This document shows positions 62,316-64,000 of a stretch of DNA of 64,000 nt, in pieces. Under the pieces are notes generated by a model. It saw only the letters and a program-made list of their open reading frames with translations, was not told where the DNA came from and made no database searches. Position 1 is the stretch's first letter. Each line of letters starts with the position of its first letter. The position numbers and the translations under genes are program-made. The stretch comes from Ottowia flava (lineage in GTDB: Bacteria; Pseudomonadota; Gammaproteobacteria; Burkholderiales; Burkholderiaceae_C): the NCBI RefSeq assembly GCF_042680565.1, contig NZ_JBHUEJ010000002.1, positions 1 through 64,000 on the forward strand. Reading direction: 5' to 3'.

Positions 62316-63874
62316 CGATCCACTTTGCATTGCAACGAAGCGCGCTGACGCGGCGCCAGATGATGGCGCGCACAGGCGCTTTGGGCGCGGCCGGTGCGGC
62401 CCTTGTCGGCCTGAGCGGCCAGGCCCGCGCCGCCGCGCCAGCCCCATCGCTCGACCCGGCGCGGCTGCAGGCGGCGCTGGCCGCGCTGCCCGATCTGGTC
62501 CGCCGGCTGCAGCGCACGACCAGCGTGCCGGGCATCGCCATGGCGGTGGTGCACGGCGGGCGCACGGTGTTTGCCGATGGCTTTGGCGTGCGGCGGGTCG
62601 GCGGACCGGGGCGGGTCGACGCCGACACGGTGTTCCAGCTGGCGTCGGTGTCCAAGCCGCTGGGCGCCACGGTGGTGGCGCGCGAGGTGGGCGAGGGCCG
62701 CGTCGCGTGGGACACCCCGATGCGCGAGCTGCTGCCGTGGTTTGCGCTCAGCGACGCGGCCAGCACGGCGGCGCTGACGGTGGGCGACCTGTACGCCCAC
62801 CGCAGCGGTCTGCCCGACCACGCGGGCGACAACCTGGAGCTGTTGGGCTACGACCAGCGCGAGGCCATGACCCGCCTGCGTTACGTGCCGGTCAAGCCGC
62901 TGCGCAGCGCCTATGGGTACACCAACCTCGGCCTGACGGCGGCGGCCATCGGCGTGGCTGGGGCGTCGAGCACCGACTGGGCGACGCTGAGCCAGCGCGC
63001 CATCTACGGCCCACTGGGGATGACGCGCACCACCTCGCGCTTTGCCGAATTCATGCGCACACCCAACCGCGCCCAGGGCCACATCAAGGGGCCGGGCGGG
63101 TGGCGGCCGGTGCCGATGCGCAACGCCGACGTGCAGGCTGCCGCCGGCGGCGCCAGCAGCAGCGCCAACGACATGGCGCGCTGGCTGACGATGCTGCTGG
63201 CCCAGGGCCGCTGGCAGGACCGCCCGCTGGTGGGAAGCGCTGCCTTGCAGGCCGCGCTTTCGCCGCAGGCGCCTGGCGGGCATTACGGCTTCGGCTTCAA
63301 CATCGGCGGGCAGACCGCCGGTGGTGTGCCCTTCTTCGACCATTCGGGCGCTTTCGAAACCGGGGCGGGCACGGTGATCCGCTTGGTGCCGCAACTGGAC
63401 CTGGGCGTGGTGGTGCTGAGCAACGCGCTGCCGATCGGCGTGGTCGAGTCGCTGTGCAGCCAGTTCATCGACCTGGCTGAGATGGGCGAGGTCTCGCAGG
63501 ACTGGTGGGGCCGCTACAGCGCGGCGCTGCGCAGCATGCTCGGTCCCAGCGGTCAGCTGGTGGGCCTGCCGATGCCCACGCACCCGGCGCCGGCGCAGCC
63601 GCTGGCGCGCTATGCCGGGCGCTACGCCAACGATTTTCTGGGCCCGGTGCAGGTGCGCGCCGGCGGCAGGGCGCTGCACCTGACGCTGGGGCCGCGCCGC
63701 GTCACGCAGGAGCTGCACCATTGGACGGACGACGATTTCGTCTTTGCCGCACCCGACGGTTTCGCAATGGAAGGCAGCCTGTCGCTGGCGCGCTTCGACC
63801 TACAGGCCGGCACGCTGTGGCTGGAACTGTACGACCCTGAAGGGTGCGGGCTGGTGCAGCGGGCGCAACGCTGA
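62312..63874 (+). CDS. Tat-exported serine hydrolase (beta-lactamase class C-like)
   Basis: A 520-residue enzyme with a twin-arginine signal (LTRRQMMARTGALGAAGAA). The serine beta-lactamase/penicillin-binding fold shows SxxK as LASVSKPLGATV (near 110), YxN as YGYTNLGLT (near 207) and an HSG motif as FFDHSGAFETGAG. A C-terminal lipocalin-like domain (about 430-520) follows. By family it is an esterase or peptidase; a true beta-lactamase is unlikely. GCAGGAGG precedes the ATG. It is coupled to the sterol desaturase gene. Confidence 0.88.
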   Translation: MTIHFALQRSALTRRQMMARTGALGAAGAALVGLSGQARAAAPAPSLDPARLQAALAALPDLVRRLQRTTSVPGIAMAVVHGGRTVFADGFGVRRVGGPGRVDADTVFQLASVSKPLGATVVAREVGEGRVAWDTPMRELLPWFALSDAASTAALTVGDLYAHRSGLPDHAGDNLELLGYDQREAMTRLRYVPVKPLRSAYGYTNLGLTAAAIGVAGASSTDWATLSQRAIYGPLGMTRTTSRFAEFMRTPNRAQGHIKGPGGWRPVPMRNADVQAAAGGASSSANDMARWLTMLLAQGRWQDRPLVGSAALQAALSPQAPGGHYGFGFNIGGQTAGGVPFFDHSGAFETGAGTVIRLVPQLDLGVVVLSNALPIGVVESLCSQFIDLAEMGEVSQDWWGRYSAALRSMLGPSGQLVGLPMPTHPAPAQPLARYAGRYANDFLGPVQVRAGGRALHLTLGPRRVTQELHHWTDDDFVFAAPDGFAMEGSLSLARFDLQAGTLWLELYDPEGCGLVQRAQR

Positions 63875-63917
63875 GCGGGGGCGAACGTGGCGCCAGTGCG
63901 TCACCGCTTGTCCAATT

Positions 63918-63962
63918 ATCAATTTGATAGCTGGTTACGCTTTCTAGGAGCGGGCTACAGGC
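63918..63962 (-). repeat. GCTAT-hairpin repeat, copy 20
   Basis: ATCAATTTGATAGCTGGTTACGC, then GGAGCGGGCTACAGGC: right half well kept. It lies downstream of the serine hydrolase gene, at the window end. Confidence 0.65.
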
Positions 63963-64000
63963 ACATTTGATGTAAATTTCCATGCGCACCGTGCCCCACC

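Overview
This 64 kb window is one contiguous piece of a high-GC bacterial chromosome. Gene content and style point to a betaproteobacterium of the Burkholderiales, most likely Comamonadaceae. The signs are a DUF2868/DUF3482 GTPase pair, a DUF3149 mini-protein, an intracellular PHB depolymerase, IPTL-CTERM proteins, an EmrAB-type pump under MarR, and a dispersed short repeat with a GCTAT..ATAGC hairpin next to a TGCGCA motif. No rRNA, tRNA, prophage, transposase or CRISPR array was seen. I found about 59 intact genes and one frameshifted gene remnant.

Layout. 0-6.7 kb: an IPTL-CTERM remnant, an EamA exporter, three stress-type small proteins (UPF0391, a Q/N/P-rich peptide, CsbD), a low-affinity iron permease family protein, and a translationally coupled membrane protein/GTPase pair. 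6.8-13.9 kb: GltS, a FemAB-like acyltransferase head-to-head with NAD synthetase, a P-II protein, an acyl-CoA ligase and DUF3149. 14-18.1 kb: DUF502, a CbiM-like permease, YitT coupled to hemerythrin, a 2OG-Fe dioxygenase and a universal stress protein. 18.2-26.8 kb: an ArsR regulator divergent from a probable operon that mixes a complete tripartite RND pump with sulfide:quinone oxidoreductase, two DUF2892 proteins and an AhpD-like protein. 27-31.8 kb: a three-gene 2-oxoacid oxidoreductase with its own FAD/Fe-S electron-transfer subunit. 32.2-37.3 kb: a MarR-controlled outer membrane factor/EmrA/EmrB pump. 37.3-43.4 kb: an RnfB-like ferredoxin, PHB depolymerase with a basic tail, an Mla-like cluster without its ATPase, and ferredoxin-NADP reductase. 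43.6-49.2 kb: RecJ, an uncharacterised coupled partner, LolCD and two small genes. 49.3-54.8 kb: MoxR/DUF58/VWA plus an HtrA-like protease, and TatD. 54.8-64 kb: a two-component system, a small molybdopterin-domain protein, a glycine-rich IPTL-CTERM surface protein, a nitroreductase, a sterol desaturase and a Tat-exported serine hydrolase.

Most interesting signals. (1) The ArsR-SQR-RND operon suggests a sulfide or reactive-sulfur response in which oxidation and efflux are co-expressed. (2) An identical 20-bp perfect palindrome lies upstream of the two-component system and upstream of the IPTL-CTERM gene, suggesting a shared regulon. (3) Twenty copies of a small hairpin repeat are present. Several lie inside genes, where they supply a lipoprotein signal peptide, an in-frame insert, an N-terminal extension, or C-terminal codons and stops. 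All functions are inferred from reading the sequence and known family features; no database search was run.
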